7,635 bases of DNA, taken from UMGS973 sp964507795. GTDB taxonomy: Bacteria; Bacillota; Clostridia; Peptostreptococcales; Anaerovoracaceae. Location of the stretch: assembly GCA_964507795.1 (NCBI GenBank), contig CAZDQV010000093.1, positions 1-7,635 of the forward strand, read 5' to 3'. Shown here piece by piece: positions 1 through 5,981 of this stretch (position 1 is its first letter; each line of letters begins with the position of its first letter). A program made the position numbers and the translations under genes. Below the pieces are notes generated by a model that was given only the letters and a program-made list of their open reading frames with translations, was not told where the DNA came from and ran no database searches.

Positions 1-480
1 GATGAGGGATATGAAATCACCTCGGTCAAGGTAAATGATATAGAGAAAGGCGCTGTCAGTACCGTTACGGGTCTCAGAACAGGAGACAGGATAGAAGTTA
101 CATTTGAGAAGACTAAGGCAACCCTTGATGCAGAGGTTAAAGATGCTGTTGCAGGGCTTGATTCAATGAAGGCTCGCACCTCTAAGACATCCAAGAGCAA
201 TATTAAGGTGGTGCTTAACCTGAGTGATGAGGAGAAGGTAATAATAGCAAATTTCAAGGAACAAGGATATACTGTCAAATATCGTTTTTACCGTTCGACC
301 AAGAAATCATCGGGTTACGCAGCCAGGATAGAAAAAGATACTGATACGTTTATCAATACAGTAGGCAGTAAAGGGACCAGGTACTATTACAAAGTCCGGA
401 TTATGGTATATGATGAATCAGGTAATATTGTAGCAAAGACTGCTCTTTCGGATTGTAAATATGCGAGCAGAGTAAGATAA
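1..480 (+). CDS. C-terminal part of a cell-surface protein with InlB B-repeat-like and Fn3-like modules (5' truncated by window)
   Basis: The frame is open from the first base to the TAA at 478-480, giving 159 visible residues; the true start lies upstream of the window. Residues 1-38 have the look of a bacterial B-repeat (InlB/Flg_new type): a GYEITSVKVN start, a turn, then a strand ending in IEVTFEK. From about residue 65 to the end there is a beta-rich fibronectin-III-like module with YRFYRSTKKSSGY and YYYKVRIMVYDESGN, ending in KYASRVR. Such modules form the stalks and tails of secreted or wall-attached proteins in clostridia. No LPXTG motif, membrane anchor or SLH repeat is visible, so attachment, if any, must lie in the missing N-terminal part. 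A Met at 166 is only internal, because the similarity and the open frame continue upstream of it. The exact role and any enzymatic domain cannot be told from this fragment. Confidence 0.8.
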   Translation, partial: DEGYEITSVKVNDIEKGAVSTVTGLRTGDRIEVTFEKTKATLDAEVKDAVAGLDSMKARTSKTSKSNIKVVLNLSDEEKVIIANFKEQGYTVKYRFYRSTKKSSGYAARIEKDTDTFINTVGSKGTRYYYKVRIMVYDESGNIVAKTALSDCKYASRVR

Positions 481-498
481 CGAGTGAAATGTGAGAAG

Positions 499-546
499 CC
501 TCTGCATGTCGCAATTGATGTGATGTGCAGGGGATGTTTCATTTTT
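499..546 (+). terminator. Intrinsic terminator after the surface-protein gene
   Basis: Bases 499-513 pair with 519-533 as one unbroken 15-bp stem that includes G-U pairs, closed by a five-base loop (514-518). It is followed by a T-rich tail (535-546, ending in TTTTT). It begins 18 nt after the stop codon and separates the surface-protein gene from the division cluster. Confidence 0.7.
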
Positions 547-581
547 GGCATGATATTTGTGTGAATATTGAGCTAAAACAA

Positions 582-610
582 TTGAAATATACAGTATATT
601 GTAGTAAAAT
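582..610 (+). promoter_or_regulatory. Candidate sigma-A-type promoter for the division cluster, overlapping a palindrome
   Basis: TTGAAA (582-587) and TAAAAT (605-610) are separated by 17 bases, close to the vegetative consensus. The spacer contains a perfect 6-bp-arm palindrome, ATATAC-A-GTATAT (587-599). One caution: transcription would start near 617, inside the GGAGG at 616-620, leaving almost no leader. A different -10, such as TATATT at 595-600, may be the true one, though I see no good -35 for it. It is the only promoter-like pair found between the terminator and the first gene. Confidence 0.35.
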
Positions 611-627
611 TATCTGGAGGTATACTT

Positions 628-1599
628 ATGACCAGACCAAAGAAGAAAAAGAATTTCATTGTTATATATATACTCATAGTGCTTGTATTATGCTTTGTCA
701 TTTATCTGCTTCCAAAGCTTTCAGATACGATGACCAAGACAGTAATTGCGGAGCACGGCACGATGGAGATTTCGGACGAAGTAGAGTGTTATGCAGCCAG
801 GACAGAGAAAGTATATACTGCAGGCAGTTCAGGAGATACGGAATATCTTGTTGATGAAGGCGAAAAAGTCCGCAAAGGCACCAAAGTTCTCAATGTATCA
901 GGAAGCAGCTCAGGAGAGGCGGGAGATGAATATTCGTCACTTCTTGAGAGACTGGGTAAATCCGCGAAACAGACAGACAGCTATACTACAGCAACCAACG
1001 GAGTTATAAGTTATTTTGTTGATGGATATGAGAGTACTTTTACCCACAAAAAAATCCAAAAGATGACTTTTGATCAGGTAGAGGATATTCAAAACAGCTA
1101 TGTAAATCTGTCACGCAAATCAGTTGCCAGAGGAGAACCTGTCTACAAGATATACAAAAACGAAAAATGGTATATGGTTTTTTGGATAGATGAAGAGTCA
1201 GCATCTGATTACAAAGAAGGCAGCTCGGTTACAGTCAGGTTCGAAGACGGTGAAATCGAGGCTGAAATCGAGAGTATTGCACAGCAGGATGATAAATTCA
1301 GAGTAATACTTGCAAGCGACAGATATTACAAATCACTTGCAAGCTTCAGAACAGGAACTGTGACAGTTATAACCTGCACATGCTCAGGCCTTGTTCTCGA
1401 AAACAGTTGTATTACAGAAAAAGACGGACAAAAGGGTGTTTATGTCAAAAGCACTGCTGGGGAATATGTATTCAAGCCGGTGCAGATACTTCTTGAAGGC
1501 CAAAAAAAATCAGTTCTGACTGCAAGCCAGTATTATGACGATGATGGTAAAACAGTATCTACCATCAAAATCTATGATGAAGTACTCAGAAATCCATGA
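628..1599 (+). CDS. HlyD-like (membrane-fusion-protein-type) single-pass membrane protein of the division cluster
   Basis: The protein has 323 residues. The ATG follows GGAGG (616-620) by 7 nt. A KKKK-rich start (residues 5-8) precedes one hydrophobic helix (about 10-29), giving an N-in anchor with the rest outside the membrane. Residues 72-90 (EYLVDEGEKVRKGTKVLNV) look like a biotinyl/lipoyl half-domain as in HlyD-type adaptors. NGVISYFVDGYE (124-135) resembles the second half, and 170-300 form a beta-rich barrel-like part with a late SGLVLENSCI stretch. The long coiled-coil hairpin of true efflux adaptors is short or absent: only about 35 residues separate the half-motifs. No ABC transporter or permease gene is adjacent. 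Proteins of this kind are often found next to yggS and sepF in clostridia, which suggests an envelope or division-related role rather than drug efflux; that is inference. The family call is fairly safe, the function unknown. Confidence 0.75.
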   Translation: MTRPKKKKNFIVIYILIVLVLCFVIYLLPKLSDTMTKTVIAEHGTMEISDEVECYAARTEKVYTAGSSGDTEYLVDEGEKVRKGTKVLNVSGSSSGEAGDEYSSLLERLGKSAKQTDSYTTATNGVISYFVDGYESTFTHKKIQKMTFDQVEDIQNSYVNLSRKSVARGEPVYKIYKNEKWYMVFWIDEESASDYKEGSSVTVRFEDGEIEAEIESIAQQDDKFRVILASDRYYKSLASFRTGTVTVITCTCSGLVLENSCITEKDGQKGVYVKSTAGEYVFKPVQILLEGQKKSVLTASQYYDDDGKTVSTIKIYDEVLRNP

Positions 1600-1618
1600 C
1601 GAAAGGAAGTGTGTTCAG

Positions 1619-2323
1619 GTGGGAAGCATCAGAGAAAACATAGATACGGTTAATAGAATCAAAGGAGATATGGCAATCAGATCGGGCAGAAACCCTGAAG
1701 ATGTACTTCTTTGTGCCGTCACCAAGACAAGGACGGCAGACGAGATTAACGAAGCGATAGATGCAGGCGTTACAGACATCGGCGAAAACAAAGTCCAGGA
1801 GATAATGGACAAGTTTGATAAGGTCAAGCCTGTCAGATGGCATATGATAGGGCATCTTCAGACAAACAAGGTCAAATACATAATTGACAAGGTTTCAATG
1901 ATTCATTCTGTTGATTCAATACACCTGGCAGAGGAAATCAACAAACGTGCCATGCAGCATGGTATTACGATGGACATACTTATTCAGGTAAACTCCGCAC
2001 AGGAAGAGAGCAAATTCGGTATTGCAACAGAGCAGACTGGAGATATGATAAGAGAAATTCTTGATAAATGTACCAGTCTCAGAATTCGGGGTCTTATGTG
2101 TATTGCACCGTTTGCAGAGAACCCCGAAGATGTGAGGACCTATTTTGCCCAAGTCAAAGAGCTGTATGATGAATATGGCAGCATAGAGCATGAACATTTG
2201 GATTTTAAATATCTGTCAATGGGTATGTCCCATGATTATGAAGTTGCAATTTTAGAAGGATCTAACCTCATCAGAGTCGGAACTGCGATATTTGGTGAAA
2301 GAGACTACAGTAAAAAATTATAG
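1619..2323 (+). CDS. yggS: YggS/PROSC-family PLP-binding protein (PLP homeostasis)
   Basis: This family binds pyridoxal 5'-phosphate in a single alanine-racemase-like TIM barrel and buffers free PLP; no catalytic reaction is established for it. I choose the GTG at 1619, preceded by AAAGGAAG (1602-1609) with 9 nt spacing. It gives 234 residues, the usual family length. The in-frame ATG at 1535 would add 28 unrelated residues and lie inside the upstream gene. From this start the PLP lysine is K36 in AVTKT. Further family marks are IGENKVQE, WHMIGHLQTNKVKYI, IHSVDS, ILIQVNSAQEESKFGI, LSMGMSHDYEVAI and the C-terminal NLIRVGTAIFGERDY. It begins 19 nt after the HlyD-like gene and is the counterpart of B. 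subtilis ylmE, upstream of sepF. Nothing appears truncated or missing. Confidence 0.96.
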   Translation: MGSIRENIDTVNRIKGDMAIRSGRNPEDVLLCAVTKTRTADEINEAIDAGVTDIGENKVQEIMDKFDKVKPVRWHMIGHLQTNKVKYIIDKVSMIHSVDSIHLAEEINKRAMQHGITMDILIQVNSAQEESKFGIATEQTGDMIREILDKCTSLRIRGLMCIAPFAENPEDVRTYFAQVKELYDEYGSIEHEHLDFKYLSMGMSHDYEVAILEGSNLIRVGTAIFGERDYSKKL

Positions 2324-2332
2324 GAGGAAATT

Positions 2333-2815
2333 ATGGGTTTTGTAGACAAGTTTAAGGATCTTATCGGTATTGAGGAATTTGATGAAGATGAAATCACAGA
2401 AGAAGAAATAATGGAAGCACAAAACAGAATGGAAAGAAGAGAGTCTCAGCCTCGTACTTCATTCGAACCCCGCAGAAGCGAAATCAAAGAAAGCAAGGTG
2501 GTTAATATGCAAAAGGGCACTACTGTAAATACACATCCGTTCAAGATGGTTGTTCTGGAGCCAAAAGGATTTGAAGAGGCACCAAAACTTGTTGACAATC
2601 TCAAGAGCAGGAAGCCCGTTATAGTCAACCTTGAGAGACTCGAATCAGATACGGCCAGAAAAATCTTCGACTTTTTAAGCGGAGCAACATATGCATTAAA
2701 CGGTAATGTTCAAAAGGTTGCAAACAATATATTCGTATTTGCTCCCGAAAACGTAGACATCAATTCAAGCGTGGAGCACAAAGGTTTTGAATTCGGCAGT
2801 CAGTTAAAAAGATAA
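2333..2815 (+). CDS. sepF: SepF, cell-division protein that anchors FtsZ to the membrane
   Basis: SepF polymerises into arcs or rings and tethers FtsZ filaments to the membrane at the division site. The protein has 160 residues, a typical length. The N-terminus MGFVDKFKDLIGIEE is a short amphipathic helix of the kind that binds membranes. A charged, disordered linker follows (about 18-68, rich in E and R). The SepF/DUF552 fold spans about 69-143 and includes VVLEPKGFEEAPKLVDNL, KPVIVNLERL and DFLSGATYALNGNVQKV, the stretch carrying the conserved dimer glycine, then IFVFAPENVDI. GGAGG at 2323-2327 overlaps the last base of the yggS stop and lies 5 nt before the ATG, so translation is probably coupled. 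The position downstream of yggS and upstream of yggT and divIVA is the standard Gram-positive arrangement. Confidence 0.97.
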   Translation: MGFVDKFKDLIGIEEFDEDEITEEEIMEAQNRMERRESQPRTSFEPRRSEIKESKVVNMQKGTTVNTHPFKMVVLEPKGFEEAPKLVDNLKSRKPVIVNLERLESDTARKIFDFLSGATYALNGNVQKVANNIFVFAPENVDINSSVEHKGFEFGSQLKR

Positions 2816-2824
2816 GGAGTAAAG

Positions 2825-3103
2825 ATGATATTAGTTGCCAAAGCAATAATTATTATTTCCAATGTACTGTTTGGACTTTTGGTTGTGAGAGCACTCTGCT
2901 CGTGGCTTATGAGAGGCAGCAGACCATGGGTTCAGACCATATATAGGATATCAGCGGGGCTTACAGAATTTCTCGTGGCCCCATGCAGAAAACTAACATC
3001 AAAATTCAGTGGTGGCATGATTGACTGGTCACTTCTCTTGGCATGTCTTGTCATTGTGCTTGCAAGAGACATATTGCTCAGAGTTGTGATGATGCTGGCA
3101 TAA
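2825..3103 (+). CDS. yggT: YggT/YlmG-family small membrane protein
   Basis: This is a 92-residue, mostly hydrophobic protein with two membrane segments (about 4-27 and 66-88). Between them lies the family's central stretch: RALCSWLMRGSRPW (22-35), then LTEFLVAPCRKL (46-57) and GGMIDWSLLLA (63-73), matching the usual order of an RxLxSW motif, an EPxLxPxR-like motif and a G-x-IDxSP-like motif. Two deviations are E-F-L-V-A-P-C-R in place of EP-L-x-P-x-R and S in place of the usual SP after the ID pair. AAGGAG (2814-2819) overlaps the sepF stop and sits 5 nt before the ATG. The family has been linked to envelope and division functions, and to thylakoid or nucleoid organisation in plastids and cyanobacteria; its biochemical role is not settled. 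The place between sepF and divIVA is canonical. Confidence 0.92.
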   Translation: MILVAKAIIIISNVLFGLLVVRALCSWLMRGSRPWVQTIYRISAGLTEFLVAPCRKLTSKFSGGMIDWSLLLACLVIVLARDILLRVVMMLA

Positions 3104-3118
3104 CAGAAAGGATATATA

Positions 3119-3688
3119 ATGATAACACCTGTTGATATAGAGCAAAAGGAATTTACAAGAGGAGTCAGAGGATATAAAGAAGAAGAAGTGGATACGTTTC
3201 TAAATCTCATAATTCTCGAAATGGAGAACCTCATCAGAACAAACAAAGAGCTTTCAGAAGAAAACAGCAAACTCAAAGAAGAGCTTGCTACAAGCAGAAG
3301 TACCGAAAGCGAAGTTTTGGATACTCTCGAAACAGCCAAGAGGCTTATGAATGAAATATCAGCAAGCGCTGAGAAACGTGCAGAAGTACTTCTCAAGAAT
3401 GCAGAGCTTGATGCTGACCTTATCAGACGTGAAGCAAGAGAAACATCTGAGAGATTTATGGACGAAAGCAAGAATATAAGGAGCAGAGTTACAGTTCTCA
3501 GAGAAAAATACAAGAACCTTTTAGAAGCGGAGCTTGAGAGATTTGATATGCTCAGCACAGATATTTTTACAGAGGCGGACGAAATCGTCAGAACTCTCCC
3601 GGAAAAAGATCAGACTATCAGTGCAGGCAGTGCAGGTGATTCACATGCCAAGGCTGACATATCCAAAACCATGGTTAACATTAGGTAA
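3119..3688 (+). CDS. divIVA: DivIVA-family polar/septal coiled-coil protein
   Basis: DivIVA collects at negatively curved membrane such as septa and poles and recruits division or wall-synthesis partners. The 189-residue protein starts MITPVDIEQKEFTRGVRGYKEEEVDTFLN, matched here in parts: DIEQKEFTRG then VRGYKEEEVDTFL, the hallmark lipid-binding N-terminal domain. Coiled coil follows at about 30-75 (ELSEENSKLKEEL) and again at about 80-158, with a Ser/Gly-rich loose tail (165-189). The membrane-inserting Phe of B. subtilis (F17) is Val here (V16), while the next Arg is kept (R17); hydrophobic replacements at this site occur in clostridia. The AGAAAGGA site upstream of 3119 gives a good start. 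In many Firmicutes ylmH lies just upstream; here yggT directly precedes divIVA by 15 nt. Confidence 0.96.
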   Translation: MITPVDIEQKEFTRGVRGYKEEEVDTFLNLIILEMENLIRTNKELSEENSKLKEELATSRSTESEVLDTLETAKRLMNEISASAEKRAEVLLKNAELDADLIRREARETSERFMDESKNIRSRVTVLREKYKNLLEAELERFDMLSTDIFTEADEIVRTLPEKDQTISAGSAGDSHAKADISKTMVNIR

Positions 3689-3696
3689 GAGGAGTA

Positions 3697-3720
3697 GGGG
3701 CGGATAAGCCCCGTATTTTC
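3697..3720 (+). promoter_or_regulatory. GC-rich hairpin in the divIVA-lspA gap, in the expected lspA ribosome-binding region
   Basis: GGGGC (3697-3701) pairs with GCCCC (3708-3712) across the loop GGATAA, followed by GTATTTTC. It could be a weak attenuator or terminator, since the stem is strong but short and has only four consecutive Ts. Alternatively, it could be a structured leader: the nearest good Shine-Dalgarno, GAGGAG (3689-3694), is 27 nt from the lspA ATG at 3722. Folding out the 16-nt hairpin would cut the effective distance to about 11 nt. Confidence 0.45.
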
Positions 3721-3721
3721 T

Positions 3722-4195
3722 ATGTATTTGATATTTATAATTGCAGGAACTGTTATACTTGATCAGCTTGTCAAACATATAGTGAGCACGAGTATGATAA
3801 CAGGTGAAACAATTCCGGTAATAGATAGTTTTTTTCATATAACATATATACATAACGACGGTGCAGCCTTTGGAATTATGGCAGGCAAAAGCATATTCCT
3901 CATAGGCTTTCCTGCACTTATGATAATCGCAGGAATTATCATTATTGTTTTGTTCAAAAACAAACTGGCAGCGACAGAACTTGTGGCAATATCCCTTATT
4001 GCGGGAGGCGGCATAGGCAATCTCATAGATCGGTGTGTTTATGGATATGTTATAGATTTTATTGACTTTAAAATATGGAATCCTGTATTCAATATAGCAG
4101 ACATAGCAGTATGCACAGGCTGCGGCCTTATTATACTCTATTTGCTTGTTTTAGACGGTAGGAAGAATGGAAAACCTGATAAGAATAAAAGCTGA
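3722..4195 (+). CDS. lspA: Lipoprotein signal peptidase II
   Basis: LspA is an integral-membrane aspartyl protease that cuts the signal peptide from prolipoproteins after lipid modification of the lipobox cysteine. The 157-residue protein has four hydrophobic segments (about 2-20, 52-77, 84-101, 122-144). The family boxes are present in order: LDQLVKH (13-19), HNDGAAFGI (44-52), GNLIDR (99-104), VIDF (110-113) and FNIAD (123-127). The catalytic aspartates are expected to be D112 and D127. The ATG at 3722 puts the first box where the family has it, but there is no ribosome binding site at normal distance; see the hairpin upstream. An in-frame TAG at 3695-3697 limits extension, and no other start codon lies between. 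The end overlaps the next gene by 29 bp. In B. subtilis lspA is likewise followed by an rluD-like gene. Confidence 0.97.
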   Translation: MYLIFIIAGTVILDQLVKHIVSTSMITGETIPVIDSFFHITYIHNDGAAFGIMAGKSIFLIGFPALMIIAGIIIIVLFKNKLAATELVAISLIAGGGIGNLIDRCVYGYVIDFIDFKIWNPVFNIADIAVCTGCGLIILYLLVLDGRKNGKPDKNKS

Positions 4196-5093
4196 AGATG
4201 ATATGAAAGGCAGCAGAATCGATGCCGCACTCGCTGCAAATGTGCAAAGCCTGTCACGAAATGCGATTCAAAAGCTTATCATAGAAGGCAACGTCAGTTT
4301 GAACGGACAGGTATGCACAGAAAAAAAACAAAAAATAAATGCGGACGATATTATAGAAGTAATGGTGCCGGAGCCGGAGGAGCTTGATGTGGCAGCTGAG
4401 AATATACCTCTTGATATCGTATATGAAGATGATGATGTGCTTGTTGTAAACAAACCCAAGGGAATGGTGGTTCATCCCGCGGCAGGCAATTATACAGGCA
4501 CGCTTGTAAATGCCATAATGTATCATTGTAAAGACAGGCTTTCTTCCATCAATGGCGTTATAAGGCCGGGAATTGTTCACAGAATAGACAAGGACACCAG
4601 CGGCCTGCTGATGATAGCCAAAACTGATGAAGCTCACAGGTGCCTTGCAAAACAGCTTGCAGAGCACACAATTAAAAGGTCATATCAGGCTATAGTGTAC
4701 AACAATTTTAAAGAAGATGAGGGGACAATAGATGCACCTATAGGAAGAGATCTGTCAAACAGGCTCAGGCAGGCAGTCACATACAGCAATTCCAAAGAAG
4801 CATACACGACTTACAGAGTACTTGAACGGTTTGGCAGATTCACGCTTATAGAAGCTGTACTGAAAACAGGCAGAACTCATCAGATAAGAGTACACATGGC
4901 ATACATAAAACACCCGCTTTTGGGAGATGTTGTATACGGCCCCAAAACACCACTTTATGGTGCGCAGGGACAGATGCTTCATGCCAAGACACTTGGATTT
5001 GTGCATCCGTCAACGGGAGAATATATGGAGTTTGACAGCAAGCTCCCTGATGAATTCCAGACAATAATAGAAAAGCTCAGGAAGGATAAGTGA
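4167..5093 (+). CDS. rluD: RluD-family large-subunit rRNA pseudouridine synthase
   Basis: The enzyme isomerises uridines to pseudouridine in 23S rRNA; E. coli RluD modifies helix 69. The 308-residue length is typical. An S4 RNA-binding domain fills about residues 15-75 (SRIDAAL, SRNAIQKLIIEGNVSLNG). The catalytic domain follows with VVNKPKGMVVHPA (93-105), GIVHRIDKDTSGLLMIAKT (135-153), in which D141 is the catalytic Asp, then the LKTGRTHQIRVHMAY box (232-246) and HPLLGDVVYG (249-258). The ATG at 4167 overlaps the lspA end by 29 bp, with AGGAAG just upstream at short spacing. A second in-frame ATG at 4203 has a weaker site and would clip the strand before the S4 domain. The exact target position in rRNA cannot be read from sequence, so RluD is a family-level name; the B. 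subtilis counterpart next to lspA is ylyB. Confidence 0.93.
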   Translation: MENLIRIKAEDDMKGSRIDAALAANVQSLSRNAIQKLIIEGNVSLNGQVCTEKKQKINADDIIEVMVPEPEELDVAAENIPLDIVYEDDDVLVVNKPKGMVVHPAAGNYTGTLVNAIMYHCKDRLSSINGVIRPGIVHRIDKDTSGLLMIAKTDEAHRCLAKQLAEHTIKRSYQAIVYNNFKEDEGTIDAPIGRDLSNRLRQAVTYSNSKEAYTTYRVLERFGRFTLIEAVLKTGRTHQIRVHMAYIKHPLLGDVVYGPKTPLYGAQGQMLHAKTLGFVHPSTGEYMEFDSKLPDEFQTIIEKLRKDK

Positions 5094-5094
5094 T

Positions 5095-5703
5095 ATGGGC
5101 AAAAAAACATTTAAAGGCGGAGCAATGCTTAATCCCGTACCTGTTGTAATGGTAAGCTGCGGCAGCGAAAAACCCAACATTATTACAATTGCATGGACAG
5201 GAATAGTAAACTCAGACCCGCCGATGACATATATATCGGTCAGAAAAGAACGATACTCACACGATATAATCAGAGATACGGGAGAGTTTGTAATAAACCT
5301 GTGCAGCGAAGAGCTTGCTTTTGCAACTGATTATTGCGGTGTCAAATCAGGGCGTGACAGGGATAAATTCAAAGAAATGCATCTGACGCCCGAAAAGGCT
5401 GAAATCGTCAGCTGTCCGATGATCAAAGAGTCACCTGTAAACATAGAATGCCATGTCCGTGAGGTTATAGAGCTTGGCAGTCATGATATGTTTATAGCAG
5501 ACATCCTCAAGGTTCACGTTGATGAACGCTATATTGATTCAGACGGCCGTATCAGACTGGATAAGGCGGCTCTTGTGGCATATAACCATGGGGAATATTT
5601 CGGACTTAAACGTCAGCCTATCGGGAAATTCGGTTTTTCTGTGATGAAACCCAAAACGAGAAGGAGAATCAACCGAGAAAAACAAAAGGGGAAAGGCCGC
5701 TGA
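5095..5703 (+). CDS. Flavin-reductase-like (FMN-binding split-barrel) family protein
   Basis: The 202-residue protein resembles the DIM6/NTAB-type flavin reductases, which bind FMN in a split beta-barrel. Visible marks are the N-terminal PVPVVMVSCG strand (14-23), NIITIAWTGIVNSDPPMTYIS (28-48, read in two parts), the RKERYSHDIIRDTGEFVINL-type stretch around 50-69 and the cysteine-containing C81GV loop. Later come SPVNIECHVREV (113-124), FIADILKVHVDE (133-144) and LVAYNHGEYF (160-169). The C-terminus (187-202) is strongly basic with runs of K and R. Some relatives are NAD(P)H:FMN reductases; others have unknown substrates, so the reaction is not assigned. It starts 1 nt after the rluD stop, with AAGG (5082-5085) inside the end of rluD, so it is surely cotranscribed and probably translationally coupled. 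It is the last gene of the cluster; no clear plus-strand terminator follows. Confidence 0.88.
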   Translation: MGKKTFKGGAMLNPVPVVMVSCGSEKPNIITIAWTGIVNSDPPMTYISVRKERYSHDIIRDTGEFVINLCSEELAFATDYCGVKSGRDRDKFKEMHLTPEKAEIVSCPMIKESPVNIECHVREVIELGSHDMFIADILKVHVDERYIDSDGRIRLDKAALVAYNHGEYFGLKRQPIGKFGFSVMKPKTRRRINREKQKGKGR

Positions 5704-5848
5704 ACCCGCATTTGAAGTAAAAAATTCGAAACCAGCAAAACCGTCCGAACATATTTAAATTAATATCCTTTTCTCAATAAGAAATTTAAGGTAGGACGAT
5801 TATATTAAATTGTTCATAAAGTTTTAAATTATAGGGTGAGATAAACTC
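5704..5848. other. AT-rich convergent intergenic region with a weak nested inverted repeat
   Basis: No gene is supported here. CGTCC (5742-5746) is complementary to GGACG (5794-5798), and nested within it CCTTTTCT (5767-5774) pairs with AGAA (5780-5783) plus AAGG (5788-5791), with a 4-nt bulge. No T-tract follows on the plus strand, so it is not a standard terminator for the flavin-reductase gene, although it lies where one is expected. Confidence 0.25.
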
Positions 5849-5873
5849 AAAAAAATTAAAAGTTTTCTTTTAA
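5849..5873 (-). terminator. Intrinsic terminator of the minus-strand microprotein gene
   Basis: Read on the minus strand, TTAAAAG (5873-5867) and CTTTTAA (5862-5856) form a 7-bp stem with an AAAA loop, directly followed by seven Ts (5855-5849). The stop codon lies inside the stem. The stem is AT-rich, hence weak, but the hairpin plus T7 falls exactly at the end of the small gene and has the right direction. Confidence 0.5.
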
Positions 5874-5960
5874 AAAGTGAGCGCAATTGTCGCAGATATA
5901 TTCGCCCTTGAACGCGATTTCTCCGCAGGCCGCGCCGCAAATGCAACATATTTTGTTCAT
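5856..5960 (-). CDS. 34-residue zinc-ribbon microprotein, Gin (sigma-G inhibitor)-like spacing
   Basis: The ATG is at 5960-5958 and the TAA at 5858-5856. A strong ribosome binding site, AAAGGTGA (5973-5966), stands 5 nt before the start. The protein starts MNKICCICGAACGE and ends YICDNCAHFLKENF, so two knuckles C5xxC8 and C23xxC26 lie 14 residues apart and can bind one zinc; C6 and C12 are extra. The pattern CxxC, a G-I-like turn, a short hydrophobic strand, then Y/F-I-C-x-x-C recalls Gin (CsfB) of Bacillus, which inhibits sigma-G in sporulation. This protein is only about half the length of Gin, so the family link is tentative; it could be another free-standing zinc ribbon. Codon use is richer in C- and G-ending codons (GCG, GGC, TTC, GAC) than the neighbours, hinting at separate origin. 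It is transcribed against both flanking units. Confidence 0.65.
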   Translation of the reverse strand: MNKICCICGAACGEIAFKGEYICDNCAHFLKENF

Positions 5961-5981
5961 TTTATTCACCTTTGCATTTTA

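Noticed and set aside
525..854. 109-codon plus-strand open frame overlapping the start of the HlyD-like gene
   Set aside because: It runs through the promoter region and out of frame into a well-supported gene. It has no ribosome binding site and no family resemblance.
2932..3558. 208-codon open frame on the minus strand opposite yggT and divIVA
   Set aside because: It is a Ser/Leu-rich shadow of the Glu/Lys-rich divIVA coiled coil. It has no ribosome binding site or recognisable domain, and both plus-strand genes are certain.
4254..4667. 137-codon minus-strand open frame inside the rluD-family gene
   Set aside because: It is the antisense of the S4 and catalytic domains; the Cys/His-rich look arises from complementing plus-strand codons and forms no ordered zinc motif.
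5741..5798. Nested inverted repeat considered as a plus-strand intrinsic terminator
   Set aside because: The outer 5-bp arms are 47 nt apart, the inner stem is bulged, and no T-tract follows. I kept it only as a low-confidence note.
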